The translations under genes and the position numbers were made by a program. 64,000 nucleotides of DNA from contig CM060194.1 of assembly GCA_030549335.1 (NCBI GenBank), forward strand, positions 59,362,547 through 59,426,546, given 5' to 3'. Origin of the DNA: Pontederia crassipes. Taxonomy: Eukaryota; Streptophyta; Magnoliopsida; Commelinales; Pontederiaceae. Shown here piece after piece: positions 32,173 through 45,570 of the stretch (positions within the stretch are counted from its first letter, which is position 1; the number at the start of each line of letters is the position of its first letter). The notes under the pieces were generated by a model. That model had not been told where the DNA came from. It worked only from the letters and a program-made list of their open reading frames with translations, and made no database searches.

Positions 32173-35005
32173 CTAAAAATCAATTATAGGCTCCCCAATG
32201 GTCAAGTTCCTCTCGATCTTCCATGGCAGATTGAAGAGCTTGGCAGTGATGAACTTGAAGATCTTGTTGACGTTTATGTTGTGTGTGGCGCTAGAGAAAA
32301 ACAGCGTTGCTTTCATCGCTCTTGCATATGCTCTGGCCTGCTCCAAAAAATTACAGAAAGAAAGACATTTATTTCATATCAGCGACATCAAAGAAATGGA
32401 AGGTACACAGGATTCTAGCTGAATTTCTTAGCAACAGCATAGCGACTCATGGCCAAGTTTTAAGAAACTAAATAATAAGTCGTCAAAGTTCAATAATAAT
32501 TTTTTACTACTGTAGGGACTACAAAGATTGTTCACAATAATCAGTTTGCTGAGACAGAGATTTTAAGATAGCATGCATCAGATGTTATCACTGTTTCAAT
32601 CCAAATCTCCTGGCCCGTTCCATAATAATTTTATCTCCCAACATTTTGTGTACCTTGGACACGTCACGGATGTTGTGCTCTCTTCCACTTAAACAGAATC
32701 TAATCTGATAATCTTGTGAAAAGCAAGAAGCCAACATGACTGTCTTTCTTTTCAGCCATGGGGTCAGTACCAGAGGAGCAACTTGGGGGCATGCAAGTTA
32801 TTGCCTTTTTGTGATGGATGAAAGGCCCAAGGTTCCCATTGTATCAGGACCACTGTACAGAAATGTCCTATTTTGCTTTTTTTCAATCATTTGGTGAAGT
32901 TCCAAACTAGAATTTATAGATTCGTCTAATGATGCTTTCAACATCTATATTTGTTACTGTGTTAATGATAAGTCCAAAAGTTCGAAAACACATTAGGCTG
33001 CTATTTTGAGGTTCCATTTTTAGTTCTCTCATCCAATTACTGGCCCTACATGAGATTGATTAGCAGTTTCCTGCACCAATAAGTTGTGGAAGCAAAAACT
33101 GCAATCTGGACTCTGGAGGTTCCTCCAATTACCATGTATGGACGAATCCTTTTGTTTTACTAATAGAGGTGGATAGATGATTGTCTTTCGTCTGAGAAAA
33201 TGGTGCACAGGAGGTCAGGATATAAATACAAATTTCCATAGTAAAGTGACATTTTTTGCCTGGTCCCATGAATCAAGAAAAAGATGTCTGCAACTTCTTT
33301 TATTGTCGCCAGCATAATATATCTATCTATCTATCAAAACCTTACAGCATGATAAATGCAATTCGCAAGTGCTTGAAAGCATAGTACACAGGCAGGAAAA
33401 AACTTTAACTTTTTTACACCATCGAAAAAAACTCTTTCAATTATGTAGTCTGCCATTTTGAAATTTCAGATTTATTGAGTAATATACTATTTATCGAACG
33501 GAAATTAATGACAGATGAAGATAGATTACAAAGAGCTATAAACCTATATAGCTAGCAATCAACAAATAGGTGAACTTTTCCCTGATGTACGGAAATAAAA
33601 CATTTTTTTTAAATATACTTACAGAGAAATAAATTGTTGTTGTTGACAGAACTCTAACATCTAATCAACATTTTTTGAGAATCTTATCTGCTAGCAGATA
33701 TACAGTATACTCTAATAAGTGTATAAGGACAGATGCGTTTTTACCTAAAGATAATTCAATATTTTCTTTTGGGAAAGGAAAAAAGTGAAACTTAAAGAGT
33801 GCAGAATACCTGATTCACAATCAACCATTGCATCTGAAGAGGAAGCTGAACAAAGTCATCAAACTTGGTTCCTATTAAGATGGGCATAGCTGTCTGGAGG
33901 CCAAAAACAAAGAAATATTGTTTAGAACATTAGTAATTTGCCTGGATATATCAACGAAAAAAATGGCAGAATGTTTGGCACAGAGGCAAGTAATGGTAAC
34001 AAGGGATATATGATTACCTTATTCCACTTTCTGGCTTGCTTATACCACCCAATAGCACTGAAAAGATACCAGAACAAAAACATAAAGATATCAGATACTG
34101 AACTCATAGATGCATCCAAAGTTTCACTATTTGGCAGTATTTTCCTAATTGCTTTCCATGCAAGTAATTCAAAGAAGCAGAAGAATCTTCTGAGGAAGAA
34201 CAGATAAGGAGGAAGGTATTGATTGAAAAAATTAGTTGATATATAAACACGAATACGAACTTGTTAAGGGTACGACGACTAGTGAGATCAAACATAACAA
34301 GGATGGCGACTGCGTCTTTACAGGCGATTGGGATATGACCATTGCATTGGTCATCACCTGCAAACGTCAAACCACGTTCAGAAATATTGAGTCGCTCATA
34401 TGTGCACAATAGCCATGTAAATTGAAGTATTGAATCAGTTCATAATTTACCTCCTACATCCCATATGCTATACACAATCCTTGTTCCTCTAACCTGCAAA
34501 ACTTTATCCATCAGATTCAGTCCTGTCAGCTGCAAACCCTCCTGTTCTTCCCCATCTCCTACATACTTGGCCTGAAAAAAAAAAAAGCGATTACAAAATT
34601 GGATACAAGCGAAGAAACAAGTAGGACGCTTTAGGGGGTTGGCATCGGTGTCTGTACCATGAAGCTTGTTTTGCCGATACGGCAGTCCCCGAGGAGGCTA
34701 ACCTTCAAGGGCACCATATCGCCGGCATCCGCCGGGAAATCCTTGCACGACACGACGGCGCGCGTCCCGAGGCGCACCTCGGCGGCAGCGGCCAAATCGT
34801 CTTCGTCATGGGAGAACCGCGGGGAGAAGCAACACCCGTCGAGCCGGCGGTAGCGGCCGCGGTGCGCGTCGACGGAGGAGCACGCGAGGACGTGGCTCCA
34901 GACGAGGCCGAGGAAGCGGCGGGCGACGGCGAGTCGCACGAGGCGGAGCCACTTGGCGTCGAGGCGGGCGGCGGGAGGCGTCCGGCCGACCTTCTGCGTC
35001 GTCAT
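32173..35005 (-). CDS. SGP1: Septum-promoting GTP-binding protein (SGP1/SGP2-like, Ras-family small GTPase)
   Basis: Six exons on the minus strand: 35005-34658, 34571-34451, 34357-34261, 34057-34018, 33893-33810 and 32337-32173. All have GT..AG borders and keep frame, giving 284 residues. The N-terminal 95 or so residues are a basic, plant-specific extension. The G domain shows G1 GDCRIGKT, G3 WDVGG, G4 GTKFD and G5 SSATH, plus the family-typical MACKDAVAIL-like (here IACKDAVAIL), WYKQARKWNK and RAYARAMKATLFFSS. The C-terminus NLTIGEPIIDF lacks a CAAX prenylation box. Relatives are the plant SGP proteins related to yeast Tem1/spg1, which in yeast trigger septation through a MAPKKK-kinase cascade. 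Exon 1 is very GC-rich. The last intron is 1.47 kb. The 1 versus 2 paralogue label is uncertain. Confidence 0.93.
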
Positions 35006-36258
35006 GGCTCGTTCAGGTGATGGAGCGGCGATGAGGTGGCGGCGGAAGGTCGGAGGCCGAGAGTTCGGCCATGAACAGAGGGCGGTGCGAGAGGGAGGGG
35101 GGGAAGGAGGAGGAGGAGGAGAAGCAAAAGGCTAAAGGAGGAGCCTAAAAACTATAAAGTAAGTTTAATATTGGTAAGGTATATAATATTGCTGGTCAGT
35201 GTTTTGTTTACCACTTCCTTCCCTCCCTCTCTCTCTCCTCTTTCTCTCTTTTTGTCAGGGTCTTCACAAAAAACAAAAAAAAAACGAAGTCTTCGCTCTT
35301 ATATTTTCAGCATATATGTCACAATATATTTGTTAAATTAATAAATTTAATAAAAAAATATTTAATTATGTCAATCATGAACTAATTGATAACTATGAAA
35401 TAACAAACGCGCGTAACTTATGTTTGTTGTTACAACGTAATAATATGCAATTCCATTTGTTATATTTGTTTCAAATTATATTAGCTTATTTTGGACTCTA
35501 ATTATTTTATCATTAAGATGGAGAAACGAAACTCTTAATCAACGAAATATAAAAGATGTGATATGGAATGAGAGTAATTAAATGTAAGAAGTGACAAGTA
35601 TTAAGTAAGAAAATAAAAATAAAGACTTTCTCGAGAGTAATTAACAAAGTTGATCTGTTAGAAATAAATATTTTTACTCATCTTTTTGCAAATTGCATTT
35701 GAAAAAAATATATATATGTTTTTTTACCAAGTCTAAATTATGTCAGCCATTCTTTAGATGCTCATTTGTTTGAGATGACAAATAGCCATTTAAAAAGCAA
35801 TTAAATTAAAAAAATATATACATCTTCTTAAGTAAAAATTGTTTGAAATATGAGTTTAATTAGCATGTTATACAAATATGTGTGTGTCTTCTGTTTAAAA
35901 TGATATATAAAATAGCTAAACCGGAGAGAGATGGTCATAATACTCGGCTGAAAAATTAAATCGTGCCAAGTCGATTGCGTTGCGTATGGCACAAAAAGGT
36001 TGACCGCTGTTCACTAGATATTACATGCGAGGAGAGAGAGAGAGAGAGAGTCTTCAATTTTACCAGTCCAAAAGATCGGTAAAGATGGCTATGAGTTAAC
36101 GCAATAACACAGTTTTTTTTTTTTTTGCGTAAGCTTGGAATAATGAATAAATAAAAATATAGTTTACTTAAGTACTATATATATAATTTTATGAACGACA
36201 ACCACATAAATACTATATATAGAGATAGAGTCATGGACTAAATCGGTCAAAGTAAAGT
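35006..36258. other. GTPase promoter region and AT-rich spacer
   Basis: 35006-35160 is GC- and purine-rich and should be the 5' UTR/promoter side of the GTPase gene. A CT-rich tract (35216-35250) follows, a candidate pyrimidine patch. Beyond it the DNA is AT-rich, with a GA microsatellite at about 36031-36049. No gene is seen. Confidence 0.5.
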
Positions 36259-36267
36259 ATATATATA

Positions 36268-37095
36268 GGGTTTAACGGAGCTCCTACCTATTCAATGATG
36301 TATGAGCTTCCTACTTAGACTCGACTCATATCGGTCGGCTGGGACATTAATAAGGTTCGTTGGACAAAAAAAATGGCGAGGGCGAAGGTGATGACGAGAT
36401 TGAGCAACATCCGCGTCGGTGAGGGCGCAAGTGACGATGGCGAGGATGACGCACGGCGGCGGGAGCACGAGCATCAACGACGGCGAGGAACAAGAGCGGT
36501 GAGGGGGAGAATCACTAGAGTTGAGGCCGCGAACGATGGTGGCGAGGATCGACGAGGGCGAGGGGACGAGCACTGGTGGCGGTCGCGAGCAACGACGGCG
36601 AGGGTGAGGGACGACGGCGAGGGCACAAGCATCAATGATGAGGATCGACAAGATCGACGACGGCGAGGGTCAACGAGGTCGAGGGTGGCGGCGAGCGTCA
36701 TTTGGGACACAATTCCGAGGTCACTGATATCGAGTGTGTCCATGACAGCGAGTCCATAGTCGATTCGAGGAGCTGCCTCCTTGCCAAAGTCGAAGACGTC
36801 TCCGATGGCGCCGACCATCCTAGAACTCCTCCCTCTGATCCAACGGATTCCAAGATAATGGAGGAGGATGAGGAGCCGTTGAAGATCACTGTGACATCAT
36901 CATTACTCTTCATGTCGCGTTATTTGGATCGAGAAAGGTGACAATGTCGGCCGGGACGACTACGCCGACGAACAAGAGAGGTACCGGAGATGATGATTTC
37001 GTCGGCCGTTTTTTTTTCATTGGATAGTGTTCAGTACCCTAGACATTCGATTTGATTGGACGACTGAAAATTTAGGTAGGAGTCCCATTAATCCC
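36268..37095. mobile_element. TIR transposon, MULE-like, with GC-rich interior (828 bp)
   Basis: The left end GGGTTTAACGGAGCTCCTAC and the inverted right end GGGATTAATGGGACTCCTAC agree at about 19 of 23 positions, both continuing CCT. Both ends are flanked by ATATATATA (36259-36267 and 37096-37104), a 9-bp duplication as expected for Mutator-like elements, though the bases are low-complexity. The interior 36370-36990 is GC-rich and repeats GGCGAGG-type units, unlike the AT-rich flanks. No transposase is encoded. It could be a Pack-MULE-type carrier of captured sequence; this is inferred. Confidence 0.65.
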
Positions 37096-37104
37096 ATATA
37101 TATA

Positions 37105-40100
37105 TATATTTACTTTATATTTAAAAGATTTGGAGAGTCGAGTCAGTCAACCCTTATTTACTTGTAATGTGATTATTTGTGTGGGTTCCCACTACAAATA
37201 TATGTTATTAGAGAATTTGACTCTTTCCACAACCATCGTGATCTCATTGCTAGACTTTTTTAAGAAGAGACAAATAAACACTAAATATATCGTAATCAGC
37301 TATTTTATCCACCAGTCCGCCCTGTCTCTTGGTGAACACATGATATAGGCATATTTACTTTTTCTAATATATTGGTGAACACATGAGACGCAAAGTCATA
37401 AAAAGAAAAAAAAAACATTCTGATTTCTTTGAAATCTGTTTAATAATTGTATAGTAAGGGTAATGATAAAGTTTTTTTAAAAAAAAGTCAGATATCATCG
37501 AATGGTAGAAAATCCACACGTAGTGTGATGATATAATCATATAGCTACTTTTCATTTTATATAAAAAGATAAATCTTACATTCTCTTTTCTTTTGCATTT
37601 TATGGTATCTAATCTTTTCTCTCTCTCTCCCTCTCTCTCTTTTTTACAATTTTCTCTCTCATTTAACTTAGGGATGATAATATCCTTCATTTCTCATGAA
37701 AAATTTCGATCAGAATCTTAAATTCGAAACATTTTGTCCTTGTAAGATCGAGAATGAGAACAAACTACCTCCCTACATCCTCTTTCGAATATCAGGATAC
37801 GGTATGTATCCCTGCCCCATGGGAACCTCAAATATGTGCCCCTATTTTTTTATTAGTACATCGTCAGCCATCAAAATTAAAAATATTAAAACTCAATCAT
37901 TCAATCTATCAAATAAATAACAAACTAATTCTAAATTTTTTCACCTTGGCCATCGAGAAGTCTAAGAGGATGCTGCCTACTCTCAAGCATTGTAAGGACG
38001 CCGCCCTCCCGATGTTTAAGGGGAGGGGCGGAGGGGCTCGGTGTTGCTCTACCAACAAGTGAGAGTGCTGCCCCTCCCCATATGCATAAAGGAAGGGCGA
38101 TGCCTGCCCCTCCTATTGCCTTTTCCGATGGAGGGCACTGTTCTCACTCTTCTTTTATTTTATTTTATTTTTTTGCACGTGATGGTTGTTGTTTTCATTT
38201 TTTTCACAAATATCAAGATAAAATTATTGAATTCTTTAATTTTTTAACTTTTTTTTTTTGCTTCATAAGAATATTATTTTCTATATTTTTAAATATATAT
38301 TATGAATTGAAATTTTATATTTTAAAATTTGAGAAATTGAATCTCCATGGGAGCTCAGGACACTCGTCTACTTCGAGAATTCGGAGCATGGGTGAGGGCG
38401 GGGGCCTATGCAATAAATAAAAAGAAAGTATGGATCGACTTAAAATTCTACATGAATGCAGAAAAAAATGAGATGGAATAAATTATTTTTCCTATATAAA
38501 CAAACAAAACAGATAAAACAATTGATAATTCCTATATATTTTCCAACAATTTGAAATGTCGCACTATAAAAACTCAATTGATACATGCAAGTCGGGTCGA
38601 TCCAGTGACTTCGTCAACTCAACTCGATCCTAACACAAGTCATATATGAGTTAAAAAATTTAATTCAAGATGATTTGACATGATCCGATAATCGAACCTT
38701 TTAAATTTTTATCTAAAAATAAATTATTTTAAAATTAGTTTAAAATTTTTATGTGATTAAAAAGAAAAATAACGTCCCTGAAGTATAAAAATTATAAACA
38801 AATAAAATATGTTTTTATCACATAAAATAATTTTTTATATATATTTTATATTAAAAAATTAAAATAAAAATAAAAAATAGTTGGATAATCTGATTATCCG
38901 ATCTAATTTGAATTAGATCCAATCAGTTCGAGCTTGCTGCCCAAAAAAACTCAATTTACCCGACTACGAATATCCTTATGTGATATGTTGTGGAATGTTA
39001 TGATGAGCTACTGGTTGTTTAAGGAAACCAATGTAATTAAAATCATATCAGATTGGTCGTCGATCGGTTTGATTGTGAATTGGTGTTTGACCCGGTTCGG
39101 TTTGTGTTCAAAACCATTTTGATCATCGAACCGGCCAAATTCGGATGAACAAGATTATGAATTGGTTCAATACATCTTTTTTAACAAAAACTAATTTAAA
39201 AAGTGAAGAAGTTAAAAAAATAGAAGGTAAATTTTAAAAAAAGTATAATTATGGAAAGACATAATCAGATATTTAAAATAATAATCGAAAGGGGAAACTA
39301 AATATAGGAAGATAATTAATAAGAAAAAAATGATAATTGGAGAAAAGAAATTATTAGTGGAGATGATTAGAGGAGAAAATTTTGAAATTATATGCGTTCA
39401 TCAGCTAAAAATATATGTAATTATTAGTTGACCAGAAAATAAATTAAATAAACATAATAAAAAATTAATAGTTATCTGGGATAAAATATATTAATGAGCC
39501 TATCATAATAATAATAATAGAAGAAGAGTAAGTATTAATTTTTAAAATATAATAAGTAATTATAAAAATAATAAATTTTAAAAAATAAAGGAACAGTGAT
39601 GGGAAAAATGAAAACAAAAAAGGAATAAATATATATATGGGGTAATAAACAACGAGAAGAGTAAATGAAAAATAAATAAAAGAAGAAAAATTTTAAAAAT
39701 GAATTAGATTTTATACATCATAAAATATTATATAAATAATAAAAAATATATAATAATGTACTAATGATATAATTTGGATATTAAATTTATAGAATACTAG
39801 TTTATATTAATTCATTACTAGTAATAGTAGTATAATATATTTTAGTATCTGTTAATTGTGATATAGATATTGAAAATTAATATAAATAAAATTATTTTAT
39901 AAAATTTGCAATCACAGCGCCATACCGAACCGGGTCCGATGCCCTCCGATTGTGAAAACATTTGGGGGAAACTTGGAAGAAGCAACATGAGGCACACCAC
40001 ACGAGGAAAAAACATGAGCACATTGAATCCTACATTGAGTGACCTCGTTATGAGTGGAACATGGATTCGATAAAGATGTTTATATGGAAGTATTAAGATA

Positions 40101-40950
40101 TGCTCAATCTTATAATTAACACATAAGATGTAAAATATGTTAGAACTAATTTCTTGCTTTCAACTGATATGTCAAAATGATGTTAAAGAACTGATTTTTC
40201 AAATGATGTGAATGCAAAATCGAACAGATAATCACATGACCATTCCATTGAGCATTTATTGGTCTTCTTCATGTCAACTTTAATAATTTTAATTAACTCC
40301 TAGTTATAAATATTAACATATTTTGATGAATTAATTATTTTAATATTAAACTCATCAAATTAAATATATTAATTAACTCACTAACTAATCATTGTATTTA
40401 ATCAATAAAAATCATGATATTGTATTTATTAAATATATTGTAATTATTACAAATATGTTTGGCAATTTAATATTATTTATATTTTTGTCTTTGTATAATA
40501 CTGTTTGAAGAAAATTATCATGTTTTTTATTTAATTAGTTTTATCTACAAATAAAATTTATTTTTCAATTCTCATGTTTCAACCAAACACTCAAATAAAA
40601 TATAATTAATTCTCATCATTACATTTAATTATATATAAATACATTGAGAAATCAAAATAATTCACTTGTCAAATAGGCAATAATGAAAAGATGCTCCATC
40701 ATGCTATGACCATATCAAGCATGCTTGGACATTAATATTATTTTGCAGATGTGACAAAATCATTCATTCCATATCAGGTTGAATATGCATGCATTAAGGA
40801 TCAGATGGACTAATGAAGAAACATGTTTATGGTCAATAAACAATAAGTTGTTGTGACATCAATTTTGGGAATACAAGCATGAATGTAATAAGGGTAATTG
40901 AATCTAAAAAAATGCCTCAAAGCAAGAATGGTATGGTCTTCTAGTGGCCT
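37105..40950. other. AT-rich intergenic DNA, no supported gene
   Basis: The region is mostly below one-third GC with poly-A/T runs. A GC-richer stretch at 37960-38130 has GGGAGGGGC/GCCCCTCC-type low-complexity inverted segments. 39060-39160 carries AACCGG/CCGGTT-rich sequence echoed near 39920. None of this supports a gene or a bounded element. Confidence 0.5.
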
Positions 40951-40964
40951 TTTATCTTTCTAGA

Positions 40965-41405
40965 GAATATAAAATCAACTCATTTGAACAATAACATAAA
41001 AAATTATGTTTAAACAAATGAAGGTCAAAAAGTTCAATTTGAAGTTGATATTTTTGTGTGCTAAATTTGTATTTAATATTTGAATATTTTATTATGTGAT
41101 TTGGATCAAGATATTAATAGAAAATTTATAGATAATATTGTTGGAATTCGATAAAATCAAATATCATATCATTTGGATACTCCAGGAAAAATTATGTATA
41201 AAAGAATAAAGGTCTAAAAAGTTTAATTTGAAATGAACAATTTTGTATACTGAACTTTGAATTAATATTCGATTATGATTTCATTATATTTTGAATGAAT
41301 GAAGAATATCAAAGTTATAAAAAATTTTGTTAACTTTCTATAAAATAAAAAATCATCTCATTTGAATAGATGGAAAAAAAATATTATGTTCAAAATAGTG
41401 GAGAA
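40965..41405. repeat. Triplicated segment of about 190 bp in the decayed LTR
   Basis: AAAATCA..CTCATTTGAA(C/T)A.. followed by AAAAATTATGTTTAAA and AAAAAGTTCAATTTGAA recurs at about 40971, 41153 and 41349, a period of about 182-196 bp. In the younger family members only one such segment is present. Confidence 0.7.
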
Positions 41406-42499
41406 TGATCGATTAGTCGATCTGGTGAACCGATCGACATGCCAGCTAAACCAATCGACCGATCAACATGAAAAATGTAAAAATAGGCCAATATTTGAAA
41501 ATCAATCCATCAATTAAAGCCAACGGTCGATCGGTGACATCAGTAGCCTTGTCGATCGAACCACTGGTCAACCAGTTAGACCCAATGATCGATCGGGTGA
41601 TGTTAATATTGATGTCGGATGAAATGGTGTTCGACCGATAGTTCAATCAGTCAATAAGCAAAATTCACCAATGGTCGACTATATGAAGCGATCGATCTGT
41701 GAGTAGAACGATCAAATGATGAATGCATAGAAGCTCCAATGGCTAAATGAAGTTAAGAAGGTTATAAAAGAGAACCCAAAGATGGAGGAATAATGCGAAC
41801 TTTTAACAAATGGGAGAGAACTCTTGTGAAGTTCATTTGAGCAAAAACTTATAATCTTTGTAACTCTTTTCTCTTTCTCTATTATGTAAGCTTTTGAATT
41901 GAAAAAGAAAGATTGGAAAGTGTTGTAGTCTTCTTGTATATGTAATATAGCTCCTGAGTGATAAGAGATTATGTCTTACATCTTGAGCAGATAAAAAGAG
42001 GATGAAAGCTTCTGAATAGGAAAGGTGTACCTTACCTCTCGAGGTGATAGTGGAATCAAGAAAAGATATTAGTGAAATCTCCGACGAGTAGGTCAAAGTA
42101 TGACTGAATCCCGTCAACAAACTACTTTGCATTCTTGTATTTGTCTTTCTATCTTCCTCTTCGTCCTACTCTATTGCACATGTTGATCATTATTGTGATA
42201 TTTAAAGTTTATCAAATCAGTTTTGTGCTTTTATGATGCATTTTGTAAGGTTATATATGTTATATTAATTTTGATATGTGAAAAGTTTTATAAAATGGTT
42301 TTGAAAAGACAATGAAAGTTATATGGTGTTTCTATTGATTTTTCATTTTTTCAATATGATGATTTTCAAATTTTGATTGAAAAACTTGATGATAAGGTTA
42401 AAAATATTTTTTTATTCCTCTTTAAATTCTTATGTTATGAATCTTATTTTCAAATGTTCTATTTCTCTTAACATTTGATAAGTTTTGTTAGATAAGTAT

Positions 42500-44110
42500 G
42501 AAGGTAGAAATTTTAACGAAAAGGGCACATCAATATGGACAAAGATGATGATAACATTACTTTCACAACATCCGACAATGAAGCTTTGTACTTAACGACA
42601 AAAAGTGTAATAGGTGATGTAACTTCAACTCCATCTTATTGCTCTACTAGTGATAGTGATGATGATATTGATATTATTTTTCTATGTTCATAAAGAATTT
42701 TCATTTCTTATTGAAAAGTATCTTTCTCTTAAAAAAAATGGATCATTAATAAATAAATATATTGCTTTGAAAAATGAGCTTGAAACTTTGAAATAAGAAA
42801 GAGATCCTTGTCTACTTAAAAATGAAACTTTGATTAATGATCTTCATATTATGGAAAAAATATTTTGAAAAATTAAAAAATGAAAGAAAACATGTTTACT
42901 TGAAAGTGAAAATTTGAAAAAGTAAAATAATATTGTGTAAATGAAAATAAAATTTTGAAAAATAAAATTATTTTTTGACAAAGATCTTTAAATGATAAAC
43001 TTGATATGCCTTTGAAAAGCATTATCAATGGTGATTTTCAAAAGCCTACAATTAATTGCAAAGTAGGTAAAATGTTTGTCCATACATCTTGTTAAAAAAA
43101 TATTACAAAAACTTATATGGATATTACTTAAAGTATTATTATTTCCTAAAAAATAGTGATTATTGTTTGAAGAATAAACATTCTTATGATCGCTCGTTTA
43201 ATATTCTCATCATGATAATTCAAAATTTTTATATGTTCATGATCATTTCATTAGACCATCTACTACTTTTTATTATTGAGATGTTCATGGTCACTATGCC
43301 TTTTAATATCTATTTTATGATTTGAACTAAATTTAATATATTAAAATATCTATCTTATGCAAGTTACGGAATACATAATGATGATATTTTGAATTTAATT
43401 TTGTGTCACAATTATTTGAGCTTTAAATTTATTTACTAGTTATTATAATTTTTACACAAGACTATGATTTTTAAAAGATAATTTTTATGCATAATAGGAT
43501 TGTTTTACTTTAAAAATGATTATGCATGTATATGCTTAATTATTGAAAATGTGAGTGTGTATATTTGATTACGTTCTTACTAACTCTTCTTTAGACATTT
43601 GGTGCATTATATAAATTAAAATAACTTTTAATTTTGGAATTTAAACGAACTGACAATTTGTTTTTTAAAACAAAGTTGGTGAGAACTTTAAATTTTGATA
43701 TGATAACTTCTTTCGATTTGTAATAATGTATTTTTAAAACACCTTTTCTCACATGTTAAATAAAGTAAACTATATGCATATCCTAAGAAAATGATATGTG
43801 TGACCATCTTTGGTAAATAATTTTATTTATTAATAATTGACAATCATTTATGCATTGTTAAGTTGGATATGTAATCGTTTAATATGATAAAAAATAATAT
43901 TTTTTAAGAAATATTTTTGGCATCATTACGTTCACTTTTGTAAATTTAGACATGTCCATGATAATACTTGAAATATCTAACTATTTGTTATGCATATAAA
44001 TTTCATGATCACTATATTTTTTAATGCAAATTTAAAAAACTAATCGTAATGGAACAAAATGAGTTACAAAAGGAAGCACGACTAATAATCTTGGACCCAA
44101 GCTTATATGT
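42500..44110 (+). pseudogene. Copia gag remnant
   Basis: Many stops and shifts are present. Recognisable parts are a Ser/Asp-rich linker encoded by TCTACTAGTGATAGTGATGA (about 42645), a Lys/Glu-rich coiled coil (42700-42960), and near 44080 a stretch matching the NLGPK..V.K end of gag in the 23.9-30.3 kb element. It carries no CCHC knuckle that can be read cleanly. Confidence 0.55.
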
Positions 44111-45570
44111 GTATCAAAATTCAAATAGTATTTTGCTTGTAGGTTTGCTTCACATGAAAAGAAAAGAAAATCGAAGTTGAAATGATATGGATGCATAAAA
44201 TTTATGGTAAAAGTACTTTAGCATATGAATATGAAAAGTTGAAGTTATTTTGATATGATGCATACTTATGCCATTTATTATCATAATATGTGCATAAAGT
44301 TAATAATTGATAAAAGATTATGATCATTGTTCATACTAAAATTATCTTGCTCATTTAATTTTGAAAGTGTCTATATTATTCATTTTGACTAAATATGCTT
44401 AATGAAAATATGTCTATTGAATTGTGCATGATAGTTGCTAAGTTGACATTTTTAAACTATCTTATTAATTTAAAGTGAAAATCATATTTATAAAAAATAA
44501 GGGCATATCAATACTAAAGTTTGTATGCATATATGGCTCTTTCCACAAAATACATTATTTTTTACATTGAGATTGCATATTTAATTTATATAAAATTTGT
44601 ATAGTACTTAGCATTTTGGCATTTGTGATTCAATATACTTGTACGATACCTATGACTCTAAAGTACAAATGAATCATATTTTTGAAATATGAGTGAAAAA
44701 ATAATAAATGACTTTATTTGGTTGAAGTTTGAGTATCATATTTTTTTTGTTAATGACATTGATGTTTCAATATCTTAAAAATAAAAGAAGTCATAATATT
44801 GAAATAAGAATTGAATATCTTTTGAATATTTAAAAATACAAACTTATGGTGAATTTTAAATTTATTACATAATATTTTTTTTGACTTGTGATAATATACT
44901 TACAAAATCTATAAAAGTGAAAGATCATTCAATCGATAAAACTTATGGTCATTCAATCGATGCACTATGCATAAGCAAAACGATCAATCAGTGAGTGCGC
45001 ATAATGTACTATAACGATTATATTTCGATTCAAAAAGTATGAAACAGATGTCAACGACTAAATGGAATTAAGAAGACTATAAAAGTGAACCTCATGATGG
45101 AGGAATGAAGTAGACTTCTAAGAAAACTTGGAGAGAACTCTTGAGAAGTCCGAGTCAAAACTTGCAATATTTGTAATCTTCCTTTCTTTTTCTATTGTGG
45201 AAGCTTTTAAATTGAAAAAGAGAGATTGAATGGTATTGTAGTAATCTTGTATATGTGACATAGCTCCCGAGTGATAAGACGTTGTGTTTTACTTTTTGAG
45301 CGAAAAAAAAGAGTGAAAACTTTCAGAGTATGAGACATGTGCTTTACCTTTGAAATAGAAAAAATGCAAGAGGTGTAAAATGATTCTTCATTGCCCCATT
45401 TGAAATTAAAAAAAATTTAATAAAATTTCCGATAATCTCGAAGTCGAAAAATTAGAACTACTCTATTATGCATGTTTATCATTATTGTGATAGTTTAAAA
45501 TTTACCGAATTAATTTTACACTTTTTATTTTCAAAACACACGAATCACCCCTCCTTTTGTGCCTTGTGCA

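Larger units (their letters stand above)
40955..45570 (+). mobile_element. Old decayed copia element related to the gag-only family
   Basis: A degenerate LTR (about 40955-42290) and a second one (about 44740-45570) share landmarks with the 23.9-30.3 kb element in order: TTTGAATGA/ACTTTC..ATCATCTCATTTGAATA, decayed TCGATCG motifs, ACTCTTGTGAAG, GCTCCTGAGTGATAAGAG.., CCTTACCTCTCGA and TCTCCGACGA. Between them are gag remnants (42500-44110), including a coiled-coil stretch and a decayed GPK..WVPK-like end. No pol motif is seen. Ends are approximate; divergence is much greater than in the other copies. Confidence 0.65.

Noticed and set aside
34659-35135. Plus-strand GC-rich frames over the GTPase first exon
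   Set aside because: Antisense shadows of a GC-rich exon with few stops.
36292-36941. Open frames of 70-130 codons on both strands
   Set aside because: GC-rich low-complexity DNA is open in many frames; the translations are Arg/Gly/Asp repeats without domains.
37960-38130. GC-rich GGGAGGGGC/GCCCCTCC segments as a possible gene or hairpin
   Set aside because: Short low-complexity DNA with no arms long enough and no coding domain.
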